Shown here piece by piece: positions 27,173 to 29,365 of a stretch of DNA of 29,365 bases. The stretch lies in NCBI GenBank assembly GCA_003427395.1, contig BFEA01000129.1:1631239-1660603 (forward strand), in the 5' to 3' direction. Made by a program: the position numbers and the translations under genes. The stretch's first letter is position 1, and each line of letters starts with the position of its first letter. This stretch comes from Chara braunii (Eukaryota; Streptophyta; Charophyceae; Charales; Characeae). The notes beneath the pieces were generated by a model, which was given only the letters and a program-made list of their open reading frames with translations, had not been told where the DNA came from and did no database searches.

Positions 27173-27471
27173 GGTGATGCGCCATGAGTCTTAGTCCTAG
27201 GAATGACGATTGTACCATAATTAGAGAGGGAAGGGTGTACCATAGTTAGGGAAACGTGAGTCAGGAAAGGGCGGTATGTTGTGACGCCGAAAGGGATTTT
27301 GTACCTTAATTAGGAGAAACGAGCATAGTTAGGAAACACGGGCGTCGAGGGGCGTGGGTAACCAGAGGAACAAAGGGAAATGGGATGAACTAAAATAAGG
27401 GATAGGGAAATGCTATGGAGAGGGCTCGCCGAGGACGGCGAGAATTGGGGTGTGGGCTGGTTGTCGGGCGG
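27173..27471 (+). other. 3' untranslated region with short repeats and hairpin
   Basis: Four degenerate copies of GTACCATA(A/G)TTAG..GGAAACG occur at about 27212, 27237, 27301 and 27323. A perfect 7-bp stem, CTCGCCG (27425-27431) with CGGCGAG (27436-27442) and a 4-nt loop, lies 30 bases before the 3' LTR. The polypurine tract needed for plus-strand priming is not sharply defined; the G-rich GAATTGGGGTGTGGG (27443-27457) is the nearest candidate. Confidence 0.5.
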
Positions 27472-29191
27472 CTGCCTACCAGCCGAGGACTTTTTTTTTT
27501 CGAAATAAACAATAATTTTTTTCTTTTTTGTTGTTTTTGCGTGGTTTCGACGTATGCATGCGTGTCGGTATGGTATTTATGGATGTTATCGGCCATAAGG
27601 GCCTTCATACTAACCCTTCGATTGGCTGGAGTGACGGTCTGAACCTTGGTCGCAAGCAGGCTCGGGCGAACCATGAAAGATTGAAGATTCGGTGTCAGAA
27701 TCTGAAAATGCGGGGCGAGGACCGTGCATCGAAGTGGGCCCTGGTCGGATCAAAAGCAGGGGGTCAGTGAAGGCCCGAAGCCGCTGCTGCCGCGGGTGCG
27801 CACGGCAGATTTTTTTTTTGAGAGCTGCGGTATCAGAAAATCGAGAGAAGCGGCAGGTAAAGTCGCAACGCAGCAACCTCTCGAGATCGGGCTTGCAAGA
27901 CGGAGCCGACCAGCAGCGAAAAGGGTCGCAATTTAAGCGGGTGCGGGCTTGACCCCCAGAAAGAAGAGGACCTCGTAAAGCTGAGTTCAGGCAGTTGCGG
28001 CCGACGTCGTGAAGAAACATGAGGTCGCCACCTCGAAGCGGCCGTCTACGATAGGTGAGGCAGGCGAAAGCAGTAAGCTAAAAGGAAGTGGGGCCATGAT
28101 GGCATGTGAACCGGCCAGGAGGAATGACAGTGAGGATGGGGGAAAATGAGGGGGAAATATGAAGGGGCGGAGTACAATGGAGAAGGAGGGGGTTGTAAGG
28201 TGTCAGAGGGAAAAGGGAGAGGCTGCGCCTCCAACTAAGGAAGCGGTTGAAAGCGAGCACCCCCTAACCAACTAGCAGGCAGATTCAGCATGACGAGCCT
28301 ATGGGGTACTGAGTGCTAGCTGTAACTACTTGCATCGAGCTGAGTGGGGGAGCAGGCGGAGGCGCGAGTTCCTATGATGGTCGTGCAAGTCACGAGAGGG
28401 GCCGACGAGACCAAGGATAGGATGGGGCAGGCCTTTACATAGGCCTGTTTTCTGGGACGAGGAAAATGACCAGGATGCAAACTGAGTATGAAAATTGGGC
28501 GGCAAAACAAATTCGTTGACATCAAGATCGGTTCTTGAAAGCTATCGTACCGAACTAGGAGGGGAGACGGATGGACAAGAGTAGCAGTTCGTCAAGCCCA
28601 GGGAGGGACGAGCTGGCGGACGAAGAACGACGACGAACGAGCGTCGGGCGGAGCTTGCCATCGCGAGTAAACTGCGTGGCGGGCGGGAATGAAAAAGGGG
28701 GGGGTACGGATCCGCGAACAACTGAAGGAATTACAGTGATTGGGTAAGGAGGGGAGAAGGTGGGATCGCAGCGCAAGTGGGAAGTCGAGTTGAGAGGGCG
28801 TGGGAAGGTGGCGAAAGGGTGGCAAAGGGAAAACGAAAAATTGGCAAAATATTGGCGGGCGACGAGGAAGGAGAAGAAGGAGGTGGGAGAAACGGGAGGC
28901 GAGATGATTGGACAAATAGAGGGAGGGTAGGATCGACGCGGAGAAGAGAAAGGATTATAAGAGCAAAGAAAATCGGAGAGGGAGGGATATAGAGGAGGAG
29001 GTGGGAGCGCACGGCTGGAGCGTACGTAATCCTCGCGCACAGTGTCGCTCGAGTGGCAAGGCGACCTCGACTCTGGACAGCGGCCAGCCCGACGGCGGTG
29101 ACTGGAACGGCGGAAGAAGACAGAGCGGCCGTTGGTCTCGCACACGCCTACTAAGCGCACTATAGCGGGCTTGAGGGCCGGAAGTGAGTAC

Positions 29192-29280
<89 letters not shown>

Positions 29281-29365
29281 GAAAGGTTGGCGCGCACGAA
29301 GAATAAACACACGCTCCAGCGTTCGGTCGTGGGGCAGCCTCTAGGAGATCAAGCGTTCGGAAGGG
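27472..29365 (+). repeat. 3' LTR, first 1.9 kb (cut by window end)
   Basis: It starts TGTCGGGCGG and aligns with 10271-12153 throughout, including the (GA)n run. Differences are scattered: in two 60-base stretches checked by eye (11041-11160 against the copy) there were about 6 substitutions in 120, plus small indels elsewhere. The LTRs were identical at insertion, so this copy is not recent. About 2.3 kb of this LTR should lie beyond the window. Confidence 0.92.
29195..29282 (+). repeat. (GA)n microsatellite in the 3' LTR
   Basis: An 88-nt GA run with one G substitution at 29270. It is the counterpart of the run at 11993-12070. Confidence 0.95.

Larger units (their letters stand above)
10271..29365 (+). 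mobile_element. Giant Ty3/gypsy LTR retrotransposon with extra ORFs (3' end cut)
   Basis: The sequence starting TGTCGGGCGG at 10271 recurs at 27472 and stays alignable for 1.9 kb to the window end, so these are direct LTRs. A tRNA-Asp primer site at 14458-14475 fixes the 5' LTR end. In between, gag, protease, reverse transcriptase, RNase H and integrase are in Ty3/gypsy order. Two LTRs of about 4.18 kb plus 13.0 kb internal give about 21.4 kb, far above the usual 5-12 kb. About 7 kb of extra ORFs lie between the primer site and gag. Several genes are frameshifted, so this copy is probably not autonomous. It inserted into the RNase H region of a chromovirus; the 5-bp target duplication should be CAAGC (10266-10270). 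Confidence 0.9.

Noticed and set aside
27280-27300. TGTTGTGACGCC after a purine-rich stretch as an alternative 3' LTR start
   Set aside because: Homology with the 5' LTR begins only at 27472, and the 5' copy starts exactly where the host chromovirus is interrupted.

Overview
The window is eukaryotic repeat-rich DNA: nested transposable elements, long microsatellites, minisatellites and a few single-N ambiguities, with no convincing single-copy host gene. A streptophyte source fits best, probably a charophyte alga such as Chara. This is inferred from an 18-nt primer-binding site that matches the 3' end of plant tRNA-Asp and from the look of the transposon proteins; no search was run.

Layout. 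1-5245: non-coding repeats, namely (CAAT)n, a foldback element, a MULE-like miniature element with long terminal inverted repeats (TIRs) and a 9-bp target-site duplication (TSD) (1565-2025), 52-, 53- and 95-bp tandem duplications, and an A-tract minisatellite. 5246-6742: a dead PIF/Harbinger transposase, followed by a possible coiled-coil remnant (to 7317). 7318-8459: non-coding, with GGCC palindromes and a 28-bp x3 repeat. 8460-10270, minus strand: the 3' half of a decayed Ty3/gypsy chromovirus (RNase H tail, integrase, chromodomain) that stops abruptly at 10270.

10271-29365, plus strand: a giant Ty3/gypsy LTR retrotransposon inserted into that chromovirus. It has a complete 5' LTR of about 4.18 kb (TGTC...GACA), a tRNA-Asp primer-binding site, about 13 kb of internal sequence and the first 1.9 kb of the 3' LTR. 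The whole element should be about 21.4 kb. Gag, protease, reverse transcriptase, RNase H and integrase occupy 21.5-27.2 kb, broken by several frameshifts.

The unusual part is 14.4-21.5 kb, between the primer-binding site and gag, where ordinary gypsy elements carry nothing. It holds a small leader ORF, a duplicated Trp-rich ORF, a tandem array of about six diverged copies of an unrecognised ~230-residue two-part protein module (period about 0.7 kb), and two Arg/Glu-rich ORFs with internal repeats. This module array is the best candidate for an undescribed system. Its role is unknown; a structural or regulatory role in the element's life cycle is only a guess.
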